From Geobacter sp. (GTDB lineage Bacteria; Desulfobacterota; Desulfuromonadia; Geobacterales; Pseudopelobacteraceae), in the NCBI GenBank assembly GCA_003574895.1, contig PJFB01000003.1, positions 310,001-374,000 on the forward strand: DNA of 64,000 bases. The letters run 5' to 3'. Below the pieces are notes generated by a model that did no database searches, was not told the DNA's origin, and was given only the letters and a program-made list of their open reading frames with translations. How positions within the stretch are numbered: the stretch's first letter is position 1; every line of letters starts with the position of its first letter. This document shows positions 27,254 through 35,896 of the stretch, in pieces. Position numbers and translations under genes: made by a program.

Positions 27254-28387
27254 TCATCCGTTATTGATTTCATGTGGACTTGTTGTCCGGATCGGCAGAT
27301 AGATCGAAAACGTGCTTCCTTTTCCCGGCTCGCTGTTTACCGTGATAACTCCCTCATGCTGCCTGATGATGCCGTAAGCCATTGAAAGCCCCAATCCGGC
27401 CCCGCGTCCATTCTCCGTTTTAAGGTAGAATGGTTCAAATATCCTGGACATGGTCACCATGTCCATCCCTGCCCCTGTGTCGGTCACTGCGATCCTGGCA
27501 TAAGACACATTTGGGCGGCGATCAAGACCCAGAACCAATTCTCCACTATCCGCCATCGTGACTTCAATAAGCAGTTCTCCGCCACTGGGCATGGCATCAC
27601 TGGCGTTTGTCGCCAGATACATAATAGCCTGTTCGAACTGTTCCCGGTCAATGACGACCGGCAGGGGAACCGGGCAGGTAATTGTCACGAGTTGAACATT
27701 TTTCCCAACAATCTGGCCAAGAATTTCATTCATTGCCAGCATGATTTCATTTATTTCCGCTGGCAAAAGCCGAAGATTCTGTCTCCTGCCAAATACCAGT
27801 AAATTTTGAGTCAATTGAGCAGCCCGCTCTGAAGAATTCATGATCTGGCGAACGAAAGGCTCCAGTTCCGGATCGGATTTTGTTTTGATCTTTAGAAGTG
27901 TACAAGCCCCCATAATCACCGTAAGGATATTGTTGAAGTCGTGGGCAACCCCACCTGCCATGGTGCCAATAGAATCGAACTTTTGCGATTGGTGCAGTTG
28001 TTCGTCATTTTTTTTGGTCGCGGTTATATCATGGGCCGAAATGACAGCGCCAATTCTGGCTCCATCGCGGTCAATCAGTTGGCGCCCGCTTATCAGCAGG
28101 TTTACCGGTTTGCCCCCCTTTGGCTTGACTACCACTTCCTGGTTGGTGACGTCAACTCCATGCAGCGCTCTGTAAAGCGGGATTTCCGTCATATCTAAGG
28201 GTGTTTTGCCGTCCGGCCCAAACAGATCGAAATGTTTGGCCCACTCCTCCGGACGCAGCTTCGCTTCCGTGACACCATGGATTCTGCACATGGCACGGTT
28301 AATAAATGTAATATTACCATCCAGATCGCAGGCGACCACTCCCTCATCGATGCAGTCCAGTATGGCTGTCAGGGCAGCATGCGCCAT
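27254..28387 (-). CDS. PAS-domain histidine kinase
   Basis: A 377-aa cytoplasmic sensor kinase: a PAS domain (about residues 8-125, starting LDCIDEGVVACDLDG), a HisKA domain with H149 (GGVAHDFNNIL), and an ATPase domain with GRGAGLGLSMAYGI. The HDFNN form marks kinases that often pair with a sigma-54 regulator. The sigma-54 activator gene lies directly upstream on the same strand, so they are a likely pair. I used the ATG at 28387 (spaced from GGAG); an ATG at 28393 touches the ribosome site. Confidence 0.9.
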   Translation of the reverse strand: MAHAALTAILDCIDEGVVACDLDGNITFINRAMCRIHGVTEAKLRPEEWAKHFDLFGPDGKTPLDMTEIPLYRALHGVDVTNQEVVVKPKGGKPVNLLISGRQLIDRDGARIGAVISAHDITATKKNDEQLHQSQKFDSIGTMAGGVAHDFNNILTVIMGACTLLKIKTKSDPELEPFVRQIMNSSERAAQLTQNLLVFGRRQNLRLLPAEINEIMLAMNEILGQIVGKNVQLVTITCPVPLPVVIDREQFEQAIMYLATNASDAMPSGGELLIEVTMADSGELVLGLDRRPNVSYARIAVTDTGAGMDMVTMSRIFEPFYLKTENGRGAGLGLSMAYGIIRQHEGVITVNSEPGKGSTFSIYLPIRTTSPHEINNG

Positions 28388-28503
28388 TTCCATCTCCTGT
28401 ATACCCTACTTGACTTTCTCTGCCATGTCGGAGCAACACATCTCTCTTTCCACATATATGTGAAATATCCTGCTTAACAAGAATTGCTGGATCACTTTCT
28501 TAT

Positions 28504-28519
28504 TACCAAAAACGTGCCA
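28504..28519 (-). promoter_or_regulatory. Candidate sigma-54 (-24/-12) promoter
   Basis: On the minus strand TGGCACG (28519-28513) is a perfect -24 element. The -12 element reads TGGTA where TTGCA is the consensus, with correct spacing. It faces the PAS kinase gene 110 bp downstream. The imperfect -12 lowers confidence. Confidence 0.45.
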
Positions 28520-28658
28520 TCGCAGCACTCCTTGCTTTCATGCCTCCAAAAGTGACCACAACTATTGTATATTATTAAAAACAATAATTAATGACACAGG
28601 AGTCGCTTACTTGAAAATGTGGGGAAGCGTATCGAATAGCTACAGATTTCCATGACAA

Positions 28659-28702
28659 CAACCGGGACATGACACACTTGAATATGTGCCATGTCCCAGT
28701 TG
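28659..28702. repeat. Imperfect 18-bp inverted repeat
   Basis: Arms CAACCGGGACATGACACA (28659-28676) and its complement at 28685-28702 match at 16 of 18 positions around an 8-nt loop. It lies between the activator stop and the candidate sigma-54 promoter, centred about 165 bp upstream of the -24 box, where an enhancer site for the activator is expected. No T-tract follows on the minus strand, so a plain terminator is less likely. Confidence 0.6.
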
Positions 28703-28726
28703 CGGGAGTGATATGTTTGTGACAGG

Positions 28727-30427
28727 TCAGTCGGAGAGATGCCGGTATATCGTACGGCGGCTGATTCCAAGCAAACGGGCCGCCTTGCTCTTGTTGCCCT
28801 CGGTCATGGCAAGGGCCTCCTCCAGGGTAAGTCCCTGTGTCCGCTCCCCAGCGGCTGGATGAGCGGACGGAGAACCTGGCTGAGGATTGCACGCTGTCAG
28901 GTCAAGCGGCAGGTCGGCCATGGTGATCACATCCGAACGGCATAAAATGCAGGCATGTTCGATGGCATGCTCCAGCTCGCGAACATTTCCAGGCCAGGCA
29001 TGCCGATAGAACAGGGCCATTACATCATCTGAAAACGTCCGGATGGATCTGACAAATTTGGCATTGAATTTTCGCAGGAAATGATCTGCCAGAAGTTGCA
29101 GATCATCGATGCGATCCCGCAACGCCGGAAGCATAAGTCGAACAACATTGAGGCGGTAATAAAGATCCTGACGGAATGTCCCCTGCCGGACCTTCTCGCT
29201 TAGATCTTGGTTGGTGGCGGCAACCACGCGCACATCAACCTTGATGGGGGTGGAGTCGCCGACCCGTTCGATGACAAGCTCCTGAAGCACCCTCAATAAC
29301 CTCATCTGCATAGCCGGAGATATGTCGCCGATCTCGTCCAAAAATAGCGTGCCCCCGTCCGCTTTCTGAAACCTGCCGATCTTGTTGGCGATTGCTCCGG
29401 TAAAGGCCCCGCGCACATGTCCGAATAACTCGCTTTCCAACAGGTTCTCAGACAAGGCGGAACAATTGATCTTGACCAGCGGCCCAGACTTTCTACATCC
29501 GCAGTTATGAAGTGCGGCAGCCACCAACTCCTTGCCGGTGCCACTCTCGCCATTGATCAGAACAGTGGTCTGCACATCGCCCAGAGCCTCGATCAATGAA
29601 TACAGGTTCTGCATGGACGCATTTCTGCCGATGATCCCATAAAAACTGCTGCGTTGATGCAGGGTGCGCTCCAAAACATCCAGACGGGTTTCATCCCTGA
29701 TAACAACAACCGCCCCCTTGACATTGCCGTCCCCTTCAGTGACCGGAGTTGTCGTAAAATTCATCACCCGGATCGATCCGTCAGGCCTGCGACACTCGAA
29801 GCGCCGCAAATCCTGAGTCGTCGCACTGTGCAGGGCTTCTGTCAAGGCTTCGCGGCAGACCCCGCGGCAACCGAAGTCTATCGATGTGATCGAAGTACCG
29901 ATATGCTCGGACCTATAGCCACAAACCCCTGCGGCTGCGGCATTAAAATGGACCAGGCGGCCATCGCTGTCTACCATGATTATGGCGTCGGAAACGCTTC
30001 TGAAGATGGCATCAAGGTTGGCGCGATAGCTCTCACGCTCATCCGACAACTGCTTGCTTTTGAGGGCATGCCTGGTAACGCTTACCAATGTTTCATGCCG
30101 GATCGGTTTCGATATGTAATCGCAGGCCCCCAAACGGACGACTTCAGCTGCCGATTCCACATCGGGCCATCCGGTAATCATTATGACCTGGGTATTCCGC
30201 GCGCATTCCCTGATTGTCCGCAACAGGTCGATGCCGCTAGAACCTTGCAGAATGATATCAACGAATGCCAAGTCATAGTCATTGTTGTGCAGCAGCTCCA
30301 AAGCCTCATTGCTGGTTGCCGCCGAATCAACGTTGAAACCTTCCGCTAGGAAGAGATGACTCAAGGTAAACCTCAAACCCTCGTCATCGTCCACAATCAG
30401 TATTCGAGGTAAAATCTTATCTATCAT
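28727..30427 (-). CDS. Sigma-54-dependent response regulator (NtrC-type) with PAS domain
   Basis: A 566-aa enhancer-binding activator. Receiver domain with D57 (LAFVDIILQG), a PAS domain at about 135-240, and an AAA+ domain with Walker A GESGTGKE near 292. The sigma-54 contact loop GAFTGA is near 340, and GGTLFLDEIGD follows. The C-terminal Fis-type helix-turn-helix (EGNKSKAARLLGISRRTIYRHL) ends the protein. All key motifs are intact, so it should activate sigma-54 promoters when phosphorylated. The receiver-PAS-AAA+ order is less common than receiver-AAA+. The PAS kinase downstream is its probable partner. Confidence 0.93.
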   Translation of the reverse strand: MIDKILPRILIVDDDEGLRFTLSHLFLAEGFNVDSAATSNEALELLHNNDYDLAFVDIILQGSSGIDLLRTIRECARNTQVIMITGWPDVESAAEVVRLGACDYISKPIRHETLVSVTRHALKSKQLSDERESYRANLDAIFRSVSDAIIMVDSDGRLVHFNAAAAGVCGYRSEHIGTSITSIDFGCRGVCREALTEALHSATTQDLRRFECRRPDGSIRVMNFTTTPVTEGDGNVKGAVVVIRDETRLDVLERTLHQRSSFYGIIGRNASMQNLYSLIEALGDVQTTVLINGESGTGKELVAAALHNCGCRKSGPLVKINCSALSENLLESELFGHVRGAFTGAIANKIGRFQKADGGTLFLDEIGDISPAMQMRLLRVLQELVIERVGDSTPIKVDVRVVAATNQDLSEKVRQGTFRQDLYYRLNVVRLMLPALRDRIDDLQLLADHFLRKFNAKFVRSIRTFSDDVMALFYRHAWPGNVRELEHAIEHACILCRSDVITMADLPLDLTACNPQPGSPSAHPAAGERTQGLTLEEALAMTEGNKSKAARLLGISRRTIYRHLSD

Positions 30428-30562
30428 TACAGCCCCTGACGATGAGGTATTTAAGGCATAAAGACACCCCTACGCTCACCTTCCAAGTTAATTAGATATC
30501 AGTTTCCAACTCAGCCCATATTTTAATTAGCACAAATGTCCTGCCACTGCGAGGGCAAATAT

Positions 30563-30584
30563 TCAATAACGCACTAGTTATTGA
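30563..30584. promoter_or_regulatory. Palindrome overlapping the nrdR/rib operon promoter
   Basis: A perfect 8-bp inverted repeat, TCAATAAC-N6-GTTATTGA. Its right arm overlaps the -35 hexamer at 30581. The position is that of a repressor operator. It does not resemble the NrdR box, and no FMN riboswitch was seen in this leader. Confidence 0.45.
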
Positions 30585-30609
30585 CCTCACTAGGATAATG
30601 GTTTATTTT
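30581..30609 (+). promoter_or_regulatory. Candidate sigma-70 promoter of the deaminase-nrdR-rib operon
   Basis: TTGACC (30581-30586) and TATTTT (30604-30609) are 17 bp apart, with the start of transcription expected about 20 bp before the deaminase ATG. Confidence 0.5.
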
Positions 30610-30635
30610 GATTCGGAAATGTACAAGGGGATAGA

Positions 30636-31103
30636 ATGAACCGACCTTCCTGGGATCAGTACTTCATGGATATTACACGACTGGTGGCCACCCGCTCCAC
30701 CTGCCTGCGCCGGCAGGTGGGAGCGCTTCTAGTCAAGGATCGCAACATTCTCGCCACCGGTTATAACGGTGTCCCGTCCGGCATAACCCATTGTGATGCC
30801 GTCGGTTGCCTCCGCGACCGGCTCAATGTCCCTTCCGGAGAACGCCACGAACTCTGCCGTGGCCTGCACGCCGAACAGAATGCCATTATACAGGCTGCGC
30901 GACATGGTATCAATATCGATGGCTCCACCCTTTATTGTACCACCATGCCTTGTATAATCTGCTCTAAGATGATCATCAACGCCGGCATAGGTGCAATAGT
31001 CTACACCGAGGGGTATGCCGACGAGTTGGCCAGGGAAATGATCGAAGAAGCCGGCATCAAAGTGATACACTTCATTGCGGAAACCGGAGGCAACCTACCG
31101 TGA
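30636..31103 (+). CDS. dCMP/cytidine deaminase family protein
   Basis: Zinc-dependent deaminase of 155 aa. The zinc site is H78-A-E80 (LHAEQNA) plus PCIIC (C106, C109), and the sequence [13 protein letters not shown] with a Cys/His-rich insert at 53-75 resembles deoxycytidylate deaminases (ComEB-like). It would convert dCMP to dUMP for thymidylate synthesis. AAGGGG precedes the ATG. Its stop overlaps the GTG start of nrdR, placing a nucleotide-metabolism enzyme with the ribonucleotide-reductase regulator. Confidence 0.9.
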   Translation: MNRPSWDQYFMDITRLVATRSTCLRRQVGALLVKDRNILATGYNGVPSGITHCDAVGCLRDRLNVPSGERHELCRGLHAEQNAIIQAARHGINIDGSTLYCTTMPCIICSKMIINAGIGAIVYTEGYADELAREMIEEAGIKVIHFIAETGGNLP

Positions 31104-31552
31104 AATGCCCCTTTTGCGGCAACCCTGACAGCAAGGTGGTAGACTCCCGCCCCGACAAGGGAGGCATTGCCATCCGGAGAAGGAGGGAGTGCGAACTCTG
31201 TTCCCGGCGCTTCACCACGCACGAGCGCATTGAAGAGATGCTGCCGCAGGTCTGCAAGAAAGATGGCCGCAGGGAAACCTTTGATCGCATGAAGATTATC
31301 TCCGGTATCAAAAAAGCCTGCGAAAAGCGCCCGATACCGGTGGAGGATATCGAGCGCATGGTTGACCGGTTGGAGGCGAGGCTCCAGGAATCATCGGAAA
31401 AGGAAGTCTCCACCACCACCATTGGAGAATGGATAATGAAGGAATTGCACGATATGGATGAGGTGGCATACGTGCGCTTTGCTTCAGTCTACCGTTCATT
31501 CAGGGATATAGGCGAATTCATGCAGGAACTTCAGGATCTGTTAAAAAGATAG
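31100..31552 (+). CDS. nrdR: Transcriptional repressor NrdR
   Basis: ATP/dATP-sensing repressor of ribonucleotide reductase genes. The 150-aa protein has the N-terminal zinc ribbon (C3, C6, C31, C34; CPFC and CELC), followed by an ATP-cone domain starting near residue 49. It uses a GTG start preceded by GGAGG and overlaps the deaminase stop by 4 bp. No consensus NrdR box was seen in the operon leader. Confidence 0.95.
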   Translation: MKCPFCGNPDSKVVDSRPDKGGIAIRRRRECELCSRRFTTHERIEEMLPQVCKKDGRRETFDRMKIISGIKKACEKRPIPVEDIERMVDRLEARLQESSEKEVSTTTIGEWIMKELHDMDEVAYVRFASVYRSFRDIGEFMQELQDLLKR

Positions 31553-31560
31553 AGGCGTCC

Positions 31561-32667
31561 ATGCATACAGCAGATCTGAAATACATGAAACGAGCACTGA
31601 CACTTGCCCGCAAGGGAATTGGCCGGACATCACCAAACCCGGCCGTTGGCTGTGTCATCGTCAAGGATGGCCAAATCATCGGAGAAGGGTGGCACAAGAA
31701 GGCCGGCACCCCCCATGCCGAAATACATGCGCTGAATATGGCCGGAGAGGCTGCACAAGGCGCGGATGTGTATGTAACCTTGGAACCATGCTGCCATTCC
31801 GGCAAAACCCCTCCCTGCAGCGACGCCTTGATCCGCGCCAAAGTCAAACGGGTTGTGGCAGGCATGCCGGACCCGAATCCCATGGTCAACGGCAAAGGCC
31901 TGAAGGAACTTGAATTGGCTGGCATAGAAACGGCTTGCGGACTGCTTGAGGATGCTTGTCGCTCCATCAACCGCCCATTTATCAAACATGTAGTCAGCGG
32001 ACTGCCCTATGTCATCTTCAAATCAGCCATGACTCTGGATGGGAATATCGCCACCGTAACTGGCGATTCCCGTTGGATAAGTTGCGAAGAATCAAGGCGC
32101 TACGTGCATCAAATGCGCAATCAATGCGATGCCGTCCTTGTCGGGGTCGATACCGTCATCATCGACAACCCCCAACTGACGGTGCGACACGTACGTGGCC
32201 GCAATCCGCTCCGAGTAATCGTGGACACCCGCCTGAGGACTCCCGAGAGCGTCAAGATACTGGAAAGCCCCCTGGCAAAGAAGACCGTCATCGCCACCAC
32301 CGAAACCAATCCGCGGGTACACCTGCGTTATCTGCAGCAGGGTGCCCAAATCCTTGTCTGTGAAGCGGAAGACGGGCGTGTTTCAATGTATGACTTGCTG
32401 ACCAAGCTTGGGAAAATGGGTGTTCAGTCCATCCTTTTGGAGGGTGGAAACAGGGTGGCCGGCAACATGCTGCAAAATGGGCTGATCGACGAATTCGTAT
32501 TCTTTTACGCACCCAAAATCATCGGCAACAGCGGATTTGCCCCTTTCACCCTGCAGGGAATTACCAGCATGAACGATGCCATAAGACTCGTTATTACAAA
32601 TATCAGACGTAGTGGAGATGATATTGTAGTGCATGCCTGGCCGGAGAAAACATGTTCACCGGTTTGA
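31561..32667 (+). CDS. ribD: Bifunctional riboflavin deaminase/reductase RibD
   Basis: Catalyses the deamination and reduction steps after GTP cyclohydrolase II in riboflavin synthesis. The 368-aa protein has the deaminase zinc site H52-A-E54 and PCCHSGKTPPC (C77, C86). A C-terminal reductase domain begins near residue 145 (VIFKSAMTLDGNIA) and holds ILLEGGNRVAG. Length is typical. The 3' end overlaps ribE by 16 bp. Confidence 0.96.
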   Translation: MHTADLKYMKRALTLARKGIGRTSPNPAVGCVIVKDGQIIGEGWHKKAGTPHAEIHALNMAGEAAQGADVYVTLEPCCHSGKTPPCSDALIRAKVKRVVAGMPDPNPMVNGKGLKELELAGIETACGLLEDACRSINRPFIKHVVSGLPYVIFKSAMTLDGNIATVTGDSRWISCEESRRYVHQMRNQCDAVLVGVDTVIIDNPQLTVRHVRGRNPLRVIVDTRLRTPESVKILESPLAKKTVIATTETNPRVHLRYLQQGAQILVCEAEDGRVSMYDLLTKLGKMGVQSILLEGGNRVAGNMLQNGLIDEFVFFYAPKIIGNSGFAPFTLQGITSMNDAIRLVITNIRRSGDDIVVHAWPEKTCSPV

Positions 32668-33293
32668 TTGAAGATACCGGACGGGTTGTCGCCTTTGATC
32701 GCAACGGAGAGGCCGGCTTTCTAAAGGTCACGACATCTCTGCCGCTTGACTCCATTGCCTTGGGTGATTCGCTGGCCATCAACGGTGCCTGCCTGACCGC
32801 GACGGCAAAGGGCAGCGGCATAGTGACTTTTGATGTCTCCCCGGAAACCATCGCAGTAACCACTTTGCGGTCTCTCAGGCCTGGAAGCAAAGTCAATATG
32901 GAACGCGCCCTCCGCATGGGCGACCGGCTTGGCGGCCACATCGTAACCGGCCACATCGATTGCCTTGCTAGACTCACCAGCAAACAAACACTCTCAGGAA
33001 ACAACATCCTGGAATTCACCTTGCCTCGGGAGAATGCCCGCTACTTGGCGGCAAAAGGGTCGGTTGCCATTGACGGCATCAGCCTGACCGTGAACAGAGT
33101 GACCACCCGAGATTTTTCCGTCAATATAATCCCCCACACCCTTGCCAACACCACACTGACCGACCTGAACATCGGTGAAGAGGTCAACATCGAGACCGAC
33201 ATCATCGGCAAATATCTGGAGCGCTTTTCACAACCTTGGAAACCCGCTACCGGCCTGAGCATGCAGACGCTGGCCGAGAACGGATTTATCTGA
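32652..33293 (+). CDS. ribE: Riboflavin synthase alpha subunit
   Basis: Dismutates two 6,7-dimethyl-8-ribityllumazine molecules to riboflavin. The 213-aa protein begins MFTGLIEDTG and is made of two homologous lumazine-binding barrels, with a GHIVTGHID motif at their boundary and the second barrel's VAIDGISLTVN. It overlaps ribD by 16 bp and lies 80 bp before ribBA. Confidence 0.96.
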   Translation: MFTGLIEDTGRVVAFDRNGEAGFLKVTTSLPLDSIALGDSLAINGACLTATAKGSGIVTFDVSPETIAVTTLRSLRPGSKVNMERALRMGDRLGGHIVTGHIDCLARLTSKQTLSGNNILEFTLPRENARYLAAKGSVAIDGISLTVNRVTTRDFSVNIIPHTLANTTLTDLNIGEEVNIETDIIGKYLERFSQPWKPATGLSMQTLAENGFI

Positions 33294-33373
33294 CACATGG
33301 CCCAGGAGAGGAAAATGGCAGGGTTCATTACGGCCTTTGCCTGTCACTTCTTCTTATTATAGAAAGGTAAAAC

Positions 33374-34579
33374 ATGCCCACAGCAACCATAGAACAAGCA
33401 ATCGAGGATATCCGTGAAGGAAGGATGGTCATCCTGGTTGACGACGAAGACCGGGAAAACGAAGGAGATCTAACTCTGGCCGCAGAAGCGGCAACACCGG
33501 AGGCGATCAATTTCATGGCAAAATATGGACGGGGCCTGATCTGCCTGACCCTGACAGCGGAAAAATGCGATTCACTGGGCCTGCGCCCAATGGTGCGCGA
33601 CAACACCTCCCCATTTGAAACCGCTTTCACTGTTTCCATAGAGGCCAAAAAAGGGGTCACTACAGGCATTTCCGCTGCTGACCGCGCTCACACCATACTG
33701 ACAGCAGTTGCTGACAACGCGACAGCAGCCGACTTGGTCAGCCCTGGGCATATCTTTCCCCTACGAGCCAGGAATGGCGGCGTTTTGGTGCGCTCGGGCC
33801 AGACCGAGGGTTCGGTTGATCTTGCACGACTGGCCGGATTGCGGCCGGCGGGCGTTATCTGCGAGATCATGAATGACGACGGCACCATGGCCCGTATGCC
33901 GGAATTAAAAAAATTCGCCAAACTGCACGGCATCAAAATTTGCACTATTGCCGATCTAGTCGCCTATCGACTGAAACATGAGTTGCTGGTAAAGAAGGTG
34001 GCCGAGGCCCGGCTTCCTTCCCGCTTTGGTGGAGAATGGCGAGCCATCGCCTTTGAAAATGATGTGGACAAACTGGAACACATAGCCCTGATCAAGGGAG
34101 AATTCAAAAAAGGGGAACCGGTACTGGTGCGGGTACACTCGGAGTGCCTGACCGGTGACGTGCTGGGCAGCCTGCGCTGCGATTGCGGAGAGCAGTTGCA
34201 ACGCGCCATGGAGGCGATCGACAGGGAAGGCAAAGGTGCCATTCTTTACATGCGCCAGGAGGGACGTGGTATCGGACTGACCAATAAGCTCAGGGCCTAC
34301 GAGCTTCAGGACCATGGCCGCGACACGGTAGAGGCTAACCTGGAGTTGGGCTTCAAGGCGGACCTGCGCGATTACGGCATCGGAGCTCAGATTTTGCTTT
34401 CTCTGGGCATCAACAAGATGAGGCTTCTGACCAACAACCCCAAAAAGCTGATCGGCCTGCAGGGTTATGGCATAGACATTGTCGAGCGGGTTGCCATAGA
34501 GATTCAGCCCACCTCTGCCAACCGCGGCTATCTCAAGACAAAGCAGGAAAAGCTCGGACACCTGCTGGAAAATTTATAA
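33374..34579 (+). CDS. ribBA: Bifunctional DHBP synthase / GTP cyclohydrolase II
   Basis: Supplies both precursors of lumazine: DHBP from ribulose-5-phosphate (N-terminal half, [15 protein letters not shown] near residue 22) and the pyrimidine from GTP (C-terminal half from about 205). The zinc site of the second half is seen in [16 protein letters not shown], and the catalytic RQEGRGIGL follows. 401 aa, normal. AAAGG precedes the ATG. The expected ribH neighbour is absent. Confidence 0.96.
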   Translation: MPTATIEQAIEDIREGRMVILVDDEDRENEGDLTLAAEAATPEAINFMAKYGRGLICLTLTAEKCDSLGLRPMVRDNTSPFETAFTVSIEAKKGVTTGISAADRAHTILTAVADNATAADLVSPGHIFPLRARNGGVLVRSGQTEGSVDLARLAGLRPAGVICEIMNDDGTMARMPELKKFAKLHGIKICTIADLVAYRLKHELLVKKVAEARLPSRFGGEWRAIAFENDVDKLEHIALIKGEFKKGEPVLVRVHSECLTGDVLGSLRCDCGEQLQRAMEAIDREGKGAILYMRQEGRGIGLTNKLRAYELQDHGRDTVEANLELGFKADLRDYGIGAQILLSLGINKMRLLTNNPKKLIGLQGYGIDIVERVAIEIQPTSANRGYLKTKQEKLGHLLENL

Positions 34580-34588
34580 AGAGGCCGC

Positions 34589-35137
34589 ATGGTGACGAAG
34601 CTCCTGCTACACATATGCTGTGGCCCCTGTGCACTTTATCCGTTACGGACTCTGCGCACCGCCGGATACGATGTCACCGGCTTCTTCTACAATCACAATA
34701 TCCACCCCTACCAGGAATATGGCCGCCGCCTGGACTCTGTTGTACGGATGGCGGCCATGGAATCGCTTCCCCTGATTATCCACGACAAGTATGATTTGGA
34801 TGGCTTTCTAAAAAATGTAGCTGCTGCTCCGGAGAAACGCTGCAGCTACTGCTATGCCTCGCGCCTGCGCGCTGCAGCGGCTGTTGCAGCTGAAAACGGC
34901 TTTGATGCCTATACGGCATCGCTGCTATACAGCCGCTACCAGAAACATGAGGAAATCAGGACATTGGGGGAACAGATCGGCAGGGGATTCGGCGTAACGT
35001 TTTATTACGAGGATTTCCGTCCAGGCTGGCAGGAGGGGATCAGGCTGTCAAAAGAGCTGGGCCTGTATCGTCAGCAGTACTGCGGCTGCATCTACAGCGA
35101 AAAGGATCGTTACCTGCCCAATGGAAAATCCGTATGA
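34589..35137 (+). CDS. queH: Epoxyqueuosine reductase QueH
   Basis: Performs the last step of queuosine tRNA modification, the reduction of epoxyqueuosine; it is the cobalamin-independent alternative to QueG. The 182-aa protein has the family (formerly DUF208) cysteines: HICCGPC at the start, RCSYCY in the middle and QQYCGCIYSEKDR near the end. These bind an iron-sulphur cluster and a second metal. It follows ribBA after 9 bp and overlaps the DUF2905 gene by 4 bp. Confidence 0.9.
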   Translation: MVTKLLLHICCGPCALYPLRTLRTAGYDVTGFFYNHNIHPYQEYGRRLDSVVRMAAMESLPLIIHDKYDLDGFLKNVAAAPEKRCSYCYASRLRAAAAVAAENGFDAYTASLLYSRYQKHEEIRTLGEQIGRGFGVTFYYEDFRPGWQEGIRLSKELGLYRQQYCGCIYSEKDRYLPNGKSV

Positions 35138-35346
35138 GCGGCATGGGGAGAGCACTCATCATCACGGGCTTGATCCTTGTTGTTGCCGGCATAATAATAT
35201 CTCTTGCCCCGCGTATCCCATGGCTGGGCCGTCTTCCGGGCGACATCTATATCAGAAAAGGCAACTTCAGCTTTTCTTTCCCACTAGCCACCTGCCTGCT
35301 CATTTCAGCACTGCTTTCTTTTATTCTCTGGCTTTTCCGCCGCTGA
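35134..35346 (+). CDS. DUF2905 small membrane protein
   Basis: A 70-aa protein with two hydrophobic segments (about residues 6-26 and 48-67) separated by the conserved PWLGRLPGDIYIRKGNFSF, the DUF2905 signature. Function is unknown. Its start overlaps queH by 4 bp, so it is cotranslated; it is the last gene before a terminator. Confidence 0.88.
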   Translation: MSGMGRALIITGLILVVAGIIISLAPRIPWLGRLPGDIYIRKGNFSFSFPLATCLLISALLSFILWLFRR

Positions 35347-35431
35347 CAACCAAGCTCACTTTTTTACATAATCTGGTAAAATTATTTTTATCGGGTGCAC
35401 GTTCTTCCAATGCCATCTGGCATAAAAACGC

Positions 35432-35459
35432 AAAAAACCCGTGTCGCCACGGGTTTTTT
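35432..35459. terminator. Bidirectional intrinsic terminator
   Basis: Perfect 6-bp stem CCCGTG/CACGGG with loop TCGC, flanked by six A and six T. It lies between DUF2905 (+) and the ferredoxin gene (-) and can stop both. Confidence 0.93.
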
Positions 35460-35481
35460 GTTTAGCTCGTATCAATGCTGA

Positions 35482-35649
35482 TCAGGCATGGATAGCGCTT
35501 ACAGGACAAGTATCCACGCAAGCTCCGCAATCGATGCAGGTATCTGCGTCGATAACGCGTTTACCGCCCTGCTCGCTGATAGAGTTCACCGGGCAAGAAT
35601 CCTCACATGCCGCGCAATTGGTACAATCGTCGGTAATCGTATGGGCCAC
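35482..35649 (-). CDS. Small 2[4Fe-4S] ferredoxin
   Basis: A 55-aa clostridial-type ferredoxin. Two cluster motifs are complete: C9-x2-C12-x2-C15-x3-C19-P and C38-x2-C41-x2-C44-x3-C48-P. The start is a GTG preceded by an unusually strong ribosome site, AGGAGGTGAT, suggesting high expression. It is a low-potential electron carrier; possible partners include the HdrA/Mvh module elsewhere in the window or other oxidoreductases. A monocistronic gene ending before the terminator at 35432-35459. Confidence 0.93.
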   Translation of the reverse strand: MAHTITDDCTNCAACEDSCPVNSISEQGGKRVIDADTCIDCGACVDTCPVSAIHA

Positions 35650-35896
35650 AATATCACCTCCTAATCCAAGATTAGTCTTCCTGATGGAAAACGGTTATTG
35701 TTTACCATTTTTTAAAACTTATGTCCAGTTAAGAATACATAACCACTTCGACCCTGATTCCACAAAATGTGTTGAATTCAAGACGACTCTATTGTATATA
35801 TCAAAAACAGTTTTATTTTATCACTTTATTTAGTTTCGGTATTCGTTTTTTATTGATATTATAAATAAAACTCTGTTTATAACAAGGGAGGCGAAC

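Larger units (their letters stand above)
28394..28726. other. 333-bp intergenic region between activator and kinase genes
   Basis: Separates the sigma-54 activator (ending 28727) from the PAS kinase (starting 28387), both on the minus strand. It holds an 18-bp imperfect palindrome and a candidate -24/-12 promoter, both listed. No gene was seen. Confidence 0.6.

Noticed and set aside
28659-28702. The long palindrome as a standard intrinsic terminator
   Set aside because: No T-tract follows it on the minus strand, and its location suits an activator site better. A role in RNA stability remains possible.
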